From JBKHYJ01 sp046565505 (GTDB lineage: Bacteria > Acidobacteriota > Blastocatellia > UBA7656): a DNA stretch of 64,000 nt. The notes beneath the pieces were generated by a model. That model was not told where the DNA came from, did no database searches, and saw only the letters and a program-made list of their open reading frames with translations. Of the stretch, positions 48,401 to 56,701 are shown piece by piece. Each line of letters opens with the position of its first letter. Position 1 is the first letter of the stretch. Position numbers and translations under genes: made by a program. Location: NCBI GenBank assembly GCA_046565505.1, contig JBKHYJ010000096.1:1-64000 (forward strand), in the 5' to 3' direction.

Positions 48401-51400
48401 TCGCGTAAGCTCTCCGGCTCAACCCCCGCTCGGCGGAGCGCGTCACCAAATTCCGCTTCAGTTTGTGGGAATCGCCGTGTGGATTTGAAATAATCGCTGA
48501 AGGCAGAGTTCAGCCTCGTGCGCGTCTCTGTAAAGTAATCAATCTTTGAAGTCCAGATCGTGAAATCATTTGTCGGCGGGCGTCTGCTTGTACCGAATCG
48601 CCTATCCCGGCCACCGCTTATGACGCTGACGGTGAACTTCGTATTGCTCACGCCAAACTGAAGCTTGTAAGGCTTGCCCCAGCGGTCCCTGACGGCATCA
48701 AAGTCGATGCCTTCTCGCAGCAGCTCTCGTTTGAGCGTAGCCTCATCATGTATGAAGCCGCCCTCGCGCTCATGATACCGGCCGACGGCCCTGGAGATTG
48801 CTTCGCCGTAAGGTCGGAAGTAAGGCCATCTCATTTTTGGACCGACGGTGAAATCATCCTCTGTCCCGAATCTCTTGTCCGCGCCGGCGCTTTCAAACGT
48901 GAGCGTGTCGCTATCATTCTCGACCGCGAAGCCCGCGCGGTAGGGGGTTCCCCATGGGTCTGTCAACTTGTCGAAATCAATGCCGAAATCGGCGAGCAGG
49001 CGGCGCAGGCCTTCGACATCCCGCGGGTACTCGGCCGCGCGAGCATACCGCTCGTTGAGCGCATTCTTCAATGGACCCATCTGAGCTTCGGTGATGTGAG
49101 CAAAGACGGCTCTTTGATTGATTCTGTCGTCCCATCCGCTGACGACGTTCGGGTAGTAGTCGCCTCGGCCCAGAAGCACTTCGGCCAAAACATCCATACC
49201 GGGGGGCAGCGGCTTCGAGAGGTCGAGCCGTTCCAAATCTTTACGTGATATCCCCGCGAAGCTCCTAGAATTAAGGAAGTGATTGATTGAATGGTTGAAA
49301 CCGGAGCCGGGGCCAAATTCCTGATCCGTCCGCGCACGCTCTTCTATTGCCTTGTCAAATACCACTACGCCGAGCGAGCTTAAGGCCGCGTTGCCATCAG
49401 GAGAGAGGACGCGGATGTCGACGCGCGCCTCTTCGCCCGGATGGTACGTGAACCCGTCCGGCCGCACCTCTAGTTTCAAATCCCTGTCTTGCGGGTATAG
49501 CACAGCGCGCGAGTCGGATATGTAGTCATTGCCGCCCGTGGCCCGGTCGCCGAAAGAATAGGCCGCCACGATCAACTCGCCGTCAAACTGCTTGTCATAC
49601 GGGAATACGACGGCCGCCCGCCCGTTAACCATCCTGAGAAACTCTGAGCGGATGGCCTTTCCCTGCCGCACCAGGTCAATCGCTAGCCACATCTCCCGCA
49701 CGTTACTCGTGAGGCTAACTTTGACTGGCTCGCCGGCGCGGTAAAGAACTTTATCGGTTTCAAGGCGTACGACAGGGCCATCGCTCAATGAGAAGCTATC
49801 GGCATAGCGTCCCGTGTGACCCCGGCCGTCCCGCGCCTCGAAATTGAGGACGACTTCGTCCGCGCGACCCCCCGGTCGGTCGAGCGCGAGCTTGCTAACC
49901 TTCGCTAGCCCATATGTGCTCGTCTTAACCGTGCGGAGTTTTCGCACATCGGCATCCGTTGATAATACGGGCGGTGAGTCGGCCAGGTGTTTTCTAGAGG
50001 TTTCACTGATAGTAACTTCACACGCCGCGGGCGTGCCATCAGCGTAAAAAGTCGAAACGTAAAACCGCATGGGGAAATCTTCGGCTTGGTAGTAAGTGTC
50101 TCTCATAACGTAGACATGTATCGCCTGCCTGGTCAGACGCAGACTGAAGCGCCGCTGCTCGGTTCGGCCCGAAGAAACATCTGTGAAGTAGGCCGCATAC
50201 TCGACGTCAAGGAAACGAGTGTAATCACTCTGGGACAGACTTTCCTGCTCTTTTGACAGGTCTATGTGGGCGATAAAGTTGCCGGCCTTGTCCGTCTCGC
50301 CTTCAACCCTCTCGCCACCCTCGACCTCCCATTTTTGCTCGCGGAAATTCCAGGCCCTATCACTCTCGCGTATGACGCGAACGCCGCCCCGCGTCACAGG
50401 TCGGCCGAACAAATAATTGGCGCTCACTTCTACGTCAGCGTTCTGACCTGGCAGGTAGTAAGCACGGTCCGGCTTCACGCTGACGACGAATGTAGGCAAC
50501 TCGTACCGGGTGATTTTGACGTACTGGTCCGCCTCGTTGTGCGCGTATTTCTCGTCATCCAGTCTGACCGTCGCCCTGTATTCGCCGAGCCGCGTGCTCT
50601 CCGGTATCGCCCAGTCGGCGCTGGCGACGCCGAATCGCGAAGTCCGAAGGGGGGAGCGAAAGACCGTGGCTCCTTCGGGATTTGTGATCGTGAGTGTCGC
50701 CTCGGCTTCGGGAATCGAGTGCCTTGATTCATCAAACACCAGCGCCCTCAGGTGGAGTAATTGGCCGGGCTGGTATAGCGGCTTATCCGTGCTCATCAGG
50801 ATTTGCGCCTCATGCTCAAGCCGTATCTCCCCCTCGACTTTTTGAATTAGGTCACCGCGGCGGCCCGTGATTATAATCGTCCCCTCGTCCGTTTCGAGGC
50901 GTCCCGGCAGGTCGAATTCGAGCGTCACATGGCCGTTAGAGTCTGTCACGCCCGATGCCTTCAGGCTAGCGCGCCCGGGTCCGTCCCCGAACTCCACCGA
51001 CGCCTCGACGCTGACGCCCCCCGCCGCGCGCAAGGAGGTCGGGTGCACGGCCCGCACCAGCGCCCGGTAGCGGGAGCCCTCGCGCGCGTAACTCGGCATA
51101 GACGAATACATCGTGAAGAAATCAGGCGACGCCTCGGATAAAGAGATTGTGCCTTCGTTCGGACTGAACGCGGGACCCGTAGCTGATCCGGGAGTAACAA
51201 AGTACCGCAGCCGATACCATAAGAGTTGCCCCCGCCCACTGTCGCTCAGGTCGGAGGGCGAAAACGTCAAAGCGACGAGCAGATTGCTATGGCCCGGCTG
51301 AATCATCTGATCGCGCTCGGCCGTTGCGCGCACTTGATTGAGTGGGTCAACGAGTTGAAGCTTAATGTGCGCGGCGATTTCGCGTCCGGCTTCATTTGCC

Positions 51401-51552
51401 ATTGCGAGCGAAACCTCAACCTGCTTACCCCCAAGGCTAATCTTTGTGGCCGGCTCAATCACCCGCGGGCCTGAGCTTGCGGATGAGGTCGAGACGTAAG
51501 AAAGCGAAACGAGCAGGCAGAAGACAAGAATAACCCTTCTATCGCGAAGCAT
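45472..51552 (-). CDS. Alpha-2-macroglobulin family protein with GspG-like and carboxypeptidase-regulatory-like insertions
   Basis: About 2026 residues, larger than the usual 1500-1900 of bacterial macroglobulins. Signal peptide: LRDRRVILVFCLLVSLSYVSTSSA. Then MG domains (MG2 near 255: STDKPLYQPGQLLHLRALV), three repeated units near 830-1090 ending in DPWGTPY, DRWGKPY and DPWGNAY, the first also with AGADKRFGTEDDF, all like the end of type II pseudopilin GspG. A carboxypeptidase-regulatory-like domain follows (about 1145-1235), then the macroglobulin core and the thioester C1502-A-E-Q (GCAEQT) with its alpha-helical barrel. ATG 51552 has AGGAGGT five bases before it; a longer frame starts at 51576. 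Role: trapping of proteases in the envelope. Confidence 0.93.
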   Translation of the reverse strand: MLRDRRVILVFCLLVSLSYVSTSSASSGPRVIEPATKISLGGKQVEVSLAMANEAGREIAAHIKLQLVDPLNQVRATAERDQMIQPGHSNLLVALTFSPSDLSDSGRGQLLWYRLRYFVTPGSATGPAFSPNEGTISLSEASPDFFTMYSSMPSYAREGSRYRALVRAVHPTSLRAAGGVSVEASVEFGDGPGRASLKASGVTDSNGHVTLEFDLPGRLETDEGTIIITGRRGDLIQKVEGEIRLEHEAQILMSTDKPLYQPGQLLHLRALVFDESRHSIPEAEATLTITNPEGATVFRSPLRTSRFGVASADWAIPESTRLGEYRATVRLDDEKYAHNEADQYVKITRYELPTFVVSVKPDRAYYLPGQNADVEVSANYLFGRPVTRGGVRVIRESDRAWNFREQKWEVEGGERVEGETDKAGNFIAHIDLSKEQESLSQSDYTRFLDVEYAAYFTDVSSGRTEQRRFSLRLTRQAIHVYVMRDTYYQAEDFPMRFYVSTFYADGTPAACEVTISETSRKHLADSPPVLSTDADVRKLRTVKTSTYGLAKVSKLALDRPGGRADEVVLNFEARDGRGHTGRYADSFSLSDGPVVRLETDKVLYRAGEPVKVSLTSNVREMWLAIDLVRQGKAIRSEFLRMVNGRAAVVFPYDKQFDGELIVAAYSFGDRATGGNDYISDSRAVLYPQDRDLKLEVRPDGFTYHPGEEARVDIRVLSPDGNAALSSLGVVVFDKAIEERARTDQEFGPGSGFNHSINHFLNSRSFAGISRKDLERLDLSKPLPPGMDVLAEVLLGRGDYYPNVVSGWDDRINQRAVFAHITEAQMGPLKNALNERYARAAEYPRDVEGLRRLLADFGIDFDKLTDPWGTPYRAGFAVENDSDTLTFESAGADKRFGTEDDFTVGPKMRWPYFRPYGEAISRAVGRYHEREGGFIHDEATLKRELLREGIDFDAVRDRWGKPYKLQFGVSNTKFTVSVISGGRDRRFGTSRRPPTNDFTIWTSKIDYFTETRTRLNSAFSDYFKSTRRFPQTEAEFGDALRRAGVEPESLRDPWGNAYYAIFKSNSRYTDRVTIYNYARYPEVAQQRTEITPVTQRVDSIFLRSSGEDGKQGTADDFEAAFFSHVVVEQSGPDANPQPARGAGVLSGAVGAISGTVVDPQGAVIPDVTVKATEINSLLIYETKTGDDGHCFLGNLPAGVYQVRFEAQGFKNSVIDEVRVLPSSVSRLDITLEAGAVSEAVVVTAGKSLLETDVSQSSVVSRQVTDLTTGHASKMLPAPASTPRLREYFPETLVWQPSIETDSRGHAQLNFKLADNITTWKLAIIASTTDGLIGLSEREIRAFQPFFIEHDPPRVLTEGDEIALPVVARNYLDTSQKVDLEIKSAPWFTLLGPARKQAEISSGDAALATFEFRAAAPIKDGKQRVIASGSGASDAVEKPVDVHPNGEEVVEAASDLFGDSAALEINIPDNSIKGSARAELKIYPNLIGHVIESIEAIMQRPHGCAEQTISSTYPSILTLRYYKGRAEDVPPVALKARGYVQHGYELLLNYNMGGGGFSYWGRGEADLALTAYALKFLRDAAEFITVDEGVIDHARDWLIERQRADGSWSARVQEGVEDRSRSALLTSFIARVLAADSRAGDAESSTPTHQKAASPPVRRALDYLARRTNEIDEPYLLASYALAALDAGEASSASKAIERLRTLAHNEGDTSYWNLESNTPFYGWGLAGRVETTALAVQSLAKFCAAQNWGCEIKAGQPQSHNAQLINRGLLFLTRKKDRYGVWYSTQATINVLDALITTLAKPSGGNSNAGVASGLRPDANGAAEILVNGLKVSSVDLPIGRGSGGPVSVDLSRLLLPGNNRVEVRRAAGSQQAAVQVVSSYYKAWGVIPTGGEAAPKAAASALRLRVSFDKTEARVGEEVVGEVTAERIGHSGYGMMVAEIGLPPGAEVDRASLDQAIKQAGSQFDQYDVLPDRLIVYLWPHAGGGNFQFKFRPRFGLAALTAPSVLYDYYNPEARVVVRPTKFIVR

Positions 51553-51713
51553 CGCGCACCTCCTGAGTTTGATCATGTTAGGGACACGAGCCTTGGATCT
51601 CTGCCCTGAGAATGGAAGGAGGCTGCACTCTTGCAGCGAAGTTTATAAAAGCCGAAAAAATTCCCGGCGTCTGCGACAAGACGAAGCTCAGCCCCCGGTC
51701 GGGGATAATCCGC

Positions 51714-51781
51714 CTTCTCAGTCGGTAACCAGGGGCCAAGCCTGTAAATAAGAGTAAATGATTAATGTTACATAACGTCCA
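51714..51781. repeat. 68-bp direct repeat, copy 1
   Basis: Matches 51950-52017 with four mismatches by eye. It includes GGTAACCAGGGGCC near its start and TGATTAATGTTACATAACGT near its end. On the minus strand both copies read LCNINHL-LFTG, though no gene is convincing. Confidence 0.85.
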
Positions 51782-51949
51782 AACGTCATGATAGTACGAG
51801 CTTGAGCGTAAGCTCACGCAGGCTGCGCGCTCCCGGTATCGCGTGGGTTAATCTCGGAGTCCCGGCGTAGTCGGATAATGATGGGCCCAGTCCAGAGGTC
51901 ATGGCGACATACGCAAACACAGGTAGACCCCTGATTAGTGTTCACCCGT

Positions 51950-52017
51950 CTTCTCACTCGGTAACCAGGGGCCTAACCTGTAAATAAGAATAAATGATTA
52001 ATGTTACATAACGTCCA
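51950..52017. repeat. 68-bp direct repeat, copy 2
   Basis: Second copy, 236 bp after the first, in the same orientation and sharing 64 of 68 bases. The 168 bp between the copies has normal GC and no recognised feature. Confidence 0.85.
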
Positions 52018-52767
52018 TAGAGTGTAGGGGGTAGCCTGAGCGGCAGCGGCGGAAAATTTGAGGGCCGTTTCGGGTACGGCGGATACAAAAAAATTACCAG
52101 GATATTCTATGTAATGAGAACTTGCGCGTGGGCACCTGATTCTTTGTATCAACTCAATTGACTCGATTGTAATTACCGCATGGGAAAACTTGTCGAGCCA
52201 TAGCACCAGATCCAGCGCCATTTTGTCGCGCGCCGATAAGGCCCTGCCACGTTGTTTGAGTACGCGCCTGTTCGTGCGGCGTTGCGCAGTAGAAGTGGCG
52301 ATTAGCGCCAGCCAGTTCGCAACAGGTGAGGCAGAACTAAACAGGCGGATGACGGGCTGACTTCTCGGGGGCATCGGCTAAGTACCGTACAAGCAAAGAT
52401 ATGGTGATACACCTATCCGCATAAATCTTGGCACAGGCATTGTATTTACACTTTTTGCAGTTGTTAGTCGCGATCCCCTTGAAAGGCCGCTCAAGCCCTC
52501 TCCTTTTCGCTCGAAAAAGGCTGCGCATAACGGCTGCCCAATCTTGCCCCCAGTGCAACCAACTCAAAATGAGGTGACCATCTTCTACCGAGAGGATGTA
52601 ACCAAAGCTTCCGTTTCAACAGAACTACCGCCGCGCGGTTTCCCTACGGGGTTTAACACTTCCAGGGGGCAGTGTGTCCACGCGAAGTTTGCCACTCTGC
52701 TTCAGGCTATAAAGGTTCGTATAGGTTCATTCCGAACCTGTGCGGCACGTTCGTAGAAGATAACGGC

Positions 52768-54057
52768 ATGACGATTGAGATTACTCTGGCGAGGCCGGCG
52801 GCGAAGGCGGCCGTGGCCCTGGCCAGTCTGTGCGTATGCGCGGCAGCAGTATTCGGGATAGCGTCAGGTTTTATAGTGAGCGTGCTGGCTGATGAGAGTA
52901 TTGAAGTAAGCCGCGAAACGCTCGCCTTTGCGTCCGACTATTTCCCGGCCTCGCCGCGATTGCACGCGAGGGCCGCGCAAGCATTCGACCGGCTCGACGA
53001 TTTGAAAGTCCAGAAGTCGCATGCGACCGACGCGGTAAATCTGTCGCCATACAATTACAGATTCAGACTTCTTCTGGCATCCGTCGAAGAGTCTGACGGC
53101 GACTTGTCGGCAGCCGAGCAGTCGCTTAGAGACGGCCTCGCGCTCGCACCGAACAAAGCGGAAACGCATTGGCAGCTAGCAAACTTTCTGCTCAGACGGG
53201 GTCAGCTCGGCCCGTGCGTCGGGGAGTTCCGCGCCGCCTGCGCGATCAATAAGAGGCTCCTGCCGGTAACATTCAATTTGGTCTGGCGTGCCTCGGGCGA
53301 AGACATTAATGCGGTCAGGGCGGTTGCCGGTGATGAGTCCGCGACATGCCTCGCCCTGGCTCACTTTCTCTTCAAACAATCGCGCGTTGGTGATGCCGCG
53401 AACGTTTTCAATCAAGTCGAGCGTGAAAGCCGCATGGCTTCGCCCGAGGGGCCGGCATTTTTGAATGCTCTCATATCTTCGGGCCATTTCGCTCTCGGCC
53501 GCTCGGCATGGGTTCAAATGATCGGCGACGGCAGCCAGGGCGTGCCACTGATCTGGAACGGCGGCTTTGAATCCGACGTGGCAAAGGACCTCGCTCAGTT
53601 CGACTGGGTAATCGGCCGCAGTAGCTACGCAAAGTTCAAATTCTCCGCCGACGAAGCGCACACGGGCAGCCGGTCCTTGCGCGTAGATTTCAGCGGCCGC
53701 GACACCACGCGGCTCGACGGCGAGGTCAAACAATTGATCGTTGTTCATGCGGGCGGGCGTTACAGGCTCGACTGCTATGCGAAGGCAGACCGGCTTATCA
53801 CTCAGGATGGCCCGCGAGTGATGGTAAAGGCCGCCGTCCCGGCCGGATGGGAAGTCACGTCGGGCCCGGTGGGCGCCGGGCTCGATGGCTGGCAACACCT
53901 TTCCGTAGAGTTCACCGCCCCCGGCGGAACGGCGGGCGAAGCTCAAGGGCTATACGTCACAATCCACCGCAAGCCCAGATACAGCTATGACGACCCGACG
54001 CGTGGGACCGTCTGGTTCGATGACTTCACATTGACGGAGGTCAAAGAAACTAGATGA
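52768..54057 (+). CDS. Membrane-anchored TPR protein with C-terminal jelly-roll domain
   Basis: About 429 residues. One N-terminal membrane helix (VALASLCVCAAAVFGIASGFIVSVL) precedes TPR-like helical repeats (about 50-230: SPRLHARAAQAFDRLDD, NKAETHWQLANFLLRRGQL). A beta-rich domain closes the protein (about 265-425: WNGGFESD--LAQFDWVIG, YRLDCYAKA, TVWFDDFTLTEV), like the CBM4/9-type jelly rolls in polysaccharide loci. ATG at 52768 is chosen; the frame extends to 52672 but the membrane helix then would lie too far in. It overlaps the next gene by four bases (ATGA). Likely a periplasmic scaffold for polysaccharide assembly. Confidence 0.8.
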   Translation: MTIEITLARPAAKAAVALASLCVCAAAVFGIASGFIVSVLADESIEVSRETLAFASDYFPASPRLHARAAQAFDRLDDLKVQKSHATDAVNLSPYNYRFRLLLASVEESDGDLSAAEQSLRDGLALAPNKAETHWQLANFLLRRGQLGPCVGEFRAACAINKRLLPVTFNLVWRASGEDINAVRAVAGDESATCLALAHFLFKQSRVGDAANVFNQVERESRMASPEGPAFLNALISSGHFALGRSAWVQMIGDGSQGVPLIWNGGFESDVAKDLAQFDWVIGRSSYAKFKFSADEAHTGSRSLRVDFSGRDTTRLDGEVKQLIVVHAGGRYRLDCYAKADRLITQDGPRVMVKAAVPAGWEVTSGPVGAGLDGWQHLSVEFTAPGGTAGEAQGLYVTIHRKPRYSYDDPTRGTVWFDDFTLTEVKETR

Positions 54058-55475
54058 CGGCGCGTCTGGATAACGTTATGAGGGCCGGTCTGGTTTCCGC
54101 GGTCGTATTCACCTGCCTGGCTCATGGCGGGGTAGAACCGTGGTCGCTCGCGATTTTTGAATTGGTGGTCGTAGCGTCGATGCTCACCTGGGCGGCTAAG
54201 GCCATGCTGGGCGGTCGGCTCACAATTAGGATTCACCCGGCAGCGATCCCGCTAGCGTTATTCTTAGGAATCGCGCTCGCCCAATGCGTCACGTTCACGG
54301 ATGGCGCAGGGCGCAGGCGCGGCCTATCGCTGGACGCCGAAGCGACGCGGGCGACGACGCAGGTGTTGTTCTTCTTGCTCGCATCATTCGTCATTGCCGG
54401 AAACGTCTTCGCCGGTAGGAAACAACTGCGCGCCCTGGCTCACTTCCTGACTTGTTTCGGCCTGGCGCTCGCGCTGTTCGCCCTTGTTCAGCACTTCACA
54501 TGGAATGGCAGCTTTTACTGGCTCAGGCGCGCATCCGATCATGTGACGTCGCCGTTCGGGCCCTTCGCCAATCGCAATCACTTCGCCGGTTACATGGAGA
54601 TGCTAATACCTCTGCCGCTCGCGATAGTAATAACGCGTGCCGGGAGCAGGGACCTGCGGGTGTTTCACCTGTTTGCCGCGTCGATGATGGCAATAGCAGC
54701 GGTGGCGTCGCTATCGCGCGGCGGCATGATCAGCCTGATTTCCGAATTGACCTTCCTGACTTTGATGAGCGTTGGCAGAAGTCAGTACCCCGGAATTACG
54801 GCCGGCGCGCGACCGCGCGGGAGACAATCACTCGTGATTCATCGTCTGGCGCTCGTACTGCTCATCCTGGCCGCCGTCATTGCGGGAGTCTGCTGGACGG
54901 GGCCGGAGAGAGTGATTGACCGCGTGGCACGTACGAACGTCGCGAGCGAAGACTTGCAGGCGGAAACATTCTTCACGAGCCGCGGGTGGATATGGCGGGA
55001 CACACTTGAAATGTTCCGCGCGAACCCGATCCTGGGGGTCGGCCTGGGGGCCTACGAGACCGCGCACCCGATTTATAGCCATGATGATGGGTCGGCCGCG
55101 CTCGGCACATCCTACGTCGTAGACCGGGCGCATAATGACTACCTACAGGTACTCGCCGACGCGGGCGTCATAGGCGGCGCGCTTGCTGTGTGGTTCGTCA
55201 TCTCGCTTTTCCAGGCAATGTTCCGCGGGGCGAAGTGTGATGACCCTCTGCTTCAGGCACTCGCGCTCGGGGGCGGGGCAGGCATATTCGGCCTGCTCGT
55301 CCACAGCCTCTTCGATTTCAACCTTCAGCTGCCTTCCAACGCACTACTGTTCTTGCTACTCGCGGCTGCGGTATCACATGCCGGCGCTGTTGCCAGGGCG
55401 TCGCAGGCGAGGCGCGCCGCTTTATTAGCCGAACCGGAAAGCGAATTCGCTTTTGTAACAGGAGTATCATTGTGA
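54054..55475 (+). CDS. O-antigen ligase/polymerase-family membrane protein (Wzy-like)
   Basis: A 473-residue multi-span protein with about eleven to twelve hydrophobic segments. The conserved periplasmic loop is seen as FGPFANRNHFAGYMEM, later TSRGWIWRDTLEMFRANPILGVGLGAYE and RAHNDYLQVLADAGVIGG, the signature of the Wzy_C/WaaL family. It would polymerise repeat units or ligate them. Start ATG overlaps the preceding gene; its stop overlaps the next start (GTGA), so three genes are coupled. Because the locus also has Wzx, Wza and Wzc types, a Wzy polymerase is the better reading than a ligase. Confidence 0.9.
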   Translation: MTARLDNVMRAGLVSAVVFTCLAHGGVEPWSLAIFELVVVASMLTWAAKAMLGGRLTIRIHPAAIPLALFLGIALAQCVTFTDGAGRRRGLSLDAEATRATTQVLFFLLASFVIAGNVFAGRKQLRALAHFLTCFGLALALFALVQHFTWNGSFYWLRRASDHVTSPFGPFANRNHFAGYMEMLIPLPLAIVITRAGSRDLRVFHLFAASMMAIAAVASLSRGGMISLISELTFLTLMSVGRSQYPGITAGARPRGRQSLVIHRLALVLLILAAVIAGVCWTGPERVIDRVARTNVASEDLQAETFFTSRGWIWRDTLEMFRANPILGVGLGAYETAHPIYSHDDGSAALGTSYVVDRAHNDYLQVLADAGVIGGALAVWFVISLFQAMFRGAKCDDPLLQALALGGGAGIFGLLVHSLFDFNLQLPSNALLFLLLAAAVSHAGAVARASQARRAALLAEPESEFAFVTGVSL

Positions 55476-56626
55476 AACTCGGAACGCGGAACGCACGGAC
55501 ACGCCTGGTCGCTGTCGCCTTGCTATCATCGCTCTCAGCGTTAACATTCATCGCCACATCGCCCATAACTGCGCACGCCCAGGACCGCCGCCAGCAGGCC
55601 AGGCAGTACCAGCCCGCGACCCAGCCCGCGAGCGATCCGATAATCCCCAACGTCATCATCTCGCCGGGCGAGGATTATCGGATAGGCCCGAGCGATGTCA
55701 TACAGATCGTGGTTGAAGACGCGCCCGAGCTGTCGCGCACGTTTCGCGTTAGCGGCGACGGGGCTATAACCGTCCCCTTCCTGGGCCGCGTGTCGGCGCA
55801 GCGACGGACTCCCGACGAGTTGGCCGCGTTCATAGCTGACAGGCTCCGCGGTGAATACCTCCAAAACCCGCAAGTCAGCGTCATGGTCTTGCAGATAAAC
55901 AGCCGCACTTACTTCGTACAAGGGGCGGTGCGCCGCCCCGGCCTGTACCAGATTGAAGGCGAGCCTTCGCTGCTGAAATTAATAACAATCGCCGGCGGCC
56001 TAGCCGAGAATTATGGCTCGACGGCGTTCGTCATTCGGGAAATCAGGGCAGGCGCAGGCCCTCAAGTGACGGGGCCCGGCAATGCCGAAATAGATCAGGT
56101 TCATACAAAAGCCGATGACGGCTCGAATAATGGCTCCCCGGTCTCAACGACCGACCTGCCACACCTGACGCCTAATCCAGCCGCCGCAAAGTATGAGTTG
56201 TTGAAGGTCAACATTAACGGGTTGCTCAGGGGAAACTTCGACCAGAACATCGCCATCGGGCCCGGCGACATAGTGCACATACCCCCCACGGATGTTTTCT
56301 TCGTCGCGGGCGAAGTTAACGCGCCGGGGTCGTTTCCGCTCAAAGAGGGCACTACGCTCAGGCAGGCAGTCTCGCTCGCGCAGGGGCCGACGTTTCAGGC
56401 TGCCGCGAATCGCAGCATCATCTTCCGCGAAGACCCATCGAGCGGCAAGCGGCAAGAGATACAGGTGGACGTGCCCGCCGTCATGGCCGGCAAAAAGGAA
56501 GACATGCCCATACTTGCCAACGACATAATCATCGTCCCGAACAGCCGGGTCAAATCAGTCACGGGCACGCTGCTGAGAGCCTTCGGCGTCAACGCCACTC
56601 GCATTCCGGTCCGCTACGGCTATTGA
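55472..56626 (+). CDS. Polysaccharide export protein (Wza/OPX family)
   Basis: A 384-residue outer-membrane or periplasmic export protein. A signal peptide (VAVALLSSLSALTFIATSPITAHAQ) is followed by the poly-export domain (YRIGPSDVIQIVVEDAPELSRTFRVSGDGAITVPFLGRV) and two SLBB-type domains (YFVQGAVRRPGLYQI, and FFVAGEVNAPGSFPLKEGTTLRQA). No lipobox cysteine is seen, unlike E. coli Wza. The first SLBB is interrupted by a polar insert (about 185-235). GTG is the start, coupled to the upstream stop. It works with the Wzc-like kinase 75 bp downstream. Confidence 0.92.
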   Translation: MKLGTRNARTRLVAVALLSSLSALTFIATSPITAHAQDRRQQARQYQPATQPASDPIIPNVIISPGEDYRIGPSDVIQIVVEDAPELSRTFRVSGDGAITVPFLGRVSAQRRTPDELAAFIADRLRGEYLQNPQVSVMVLQINSRTYFVQGAVRRPGLYQIEGEPSLLKLITIAGGLAENYGSTAFVIREIRAGAGPQVTGPGNAEIDQVHTKADDGSNNGSPVSTTDLPHLTPNPAAAKYELLKVNINGLLRGNFDQNIAIGPGDIVHIPPTDVFFVAGEVNAPGSFPLKEGTTLRQAVSLAQGPTFQAAANRSIIFREDPSSGKRQEIQVDVPAVMAGKKEDMPILANDIIIVPNSRVKSVTGTLLRAFGVNATRIPVRYGY

Positions 56627-56701
56627 TAAACGCGGGAGTCTATTAACCCGACTGCCCTCCGCGCTTTTCGACGATCGGCGATCATAACAGGAGCAGTAAG
56701 A

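Larger units (their letters stand above)
51553..52767. other. 1.2-kb gene-poor region with a direct repeat
   Basis: Between the macroglobulin start and the exopolysaccharide operon. Short frames (for example minus 51973-52374) lack ribosome sites and recognisable domains. Besides the 68-bp repeat, a short hairpin AGGTTC/GAACCT stands near 52722-52738, just before the operon. The region must contain both divergent promoters. It may be the remains of a decayed element. Confidence 0.5.

Noticed and set aside
51973..52374. 133-codon minus-strand gene
   Set aside because: No ribosome site or domain; its end coincides with the 68-bp repeat and the same peptide end appears by chance in the other copy's frame.
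52580..52767. Cyclic-di-GMP riboswitch before the polysaccharide operon
   Set aside because: Only a short AGGTTC/GAACCT hairpin is present; the conserved GEMM core bases are not found.
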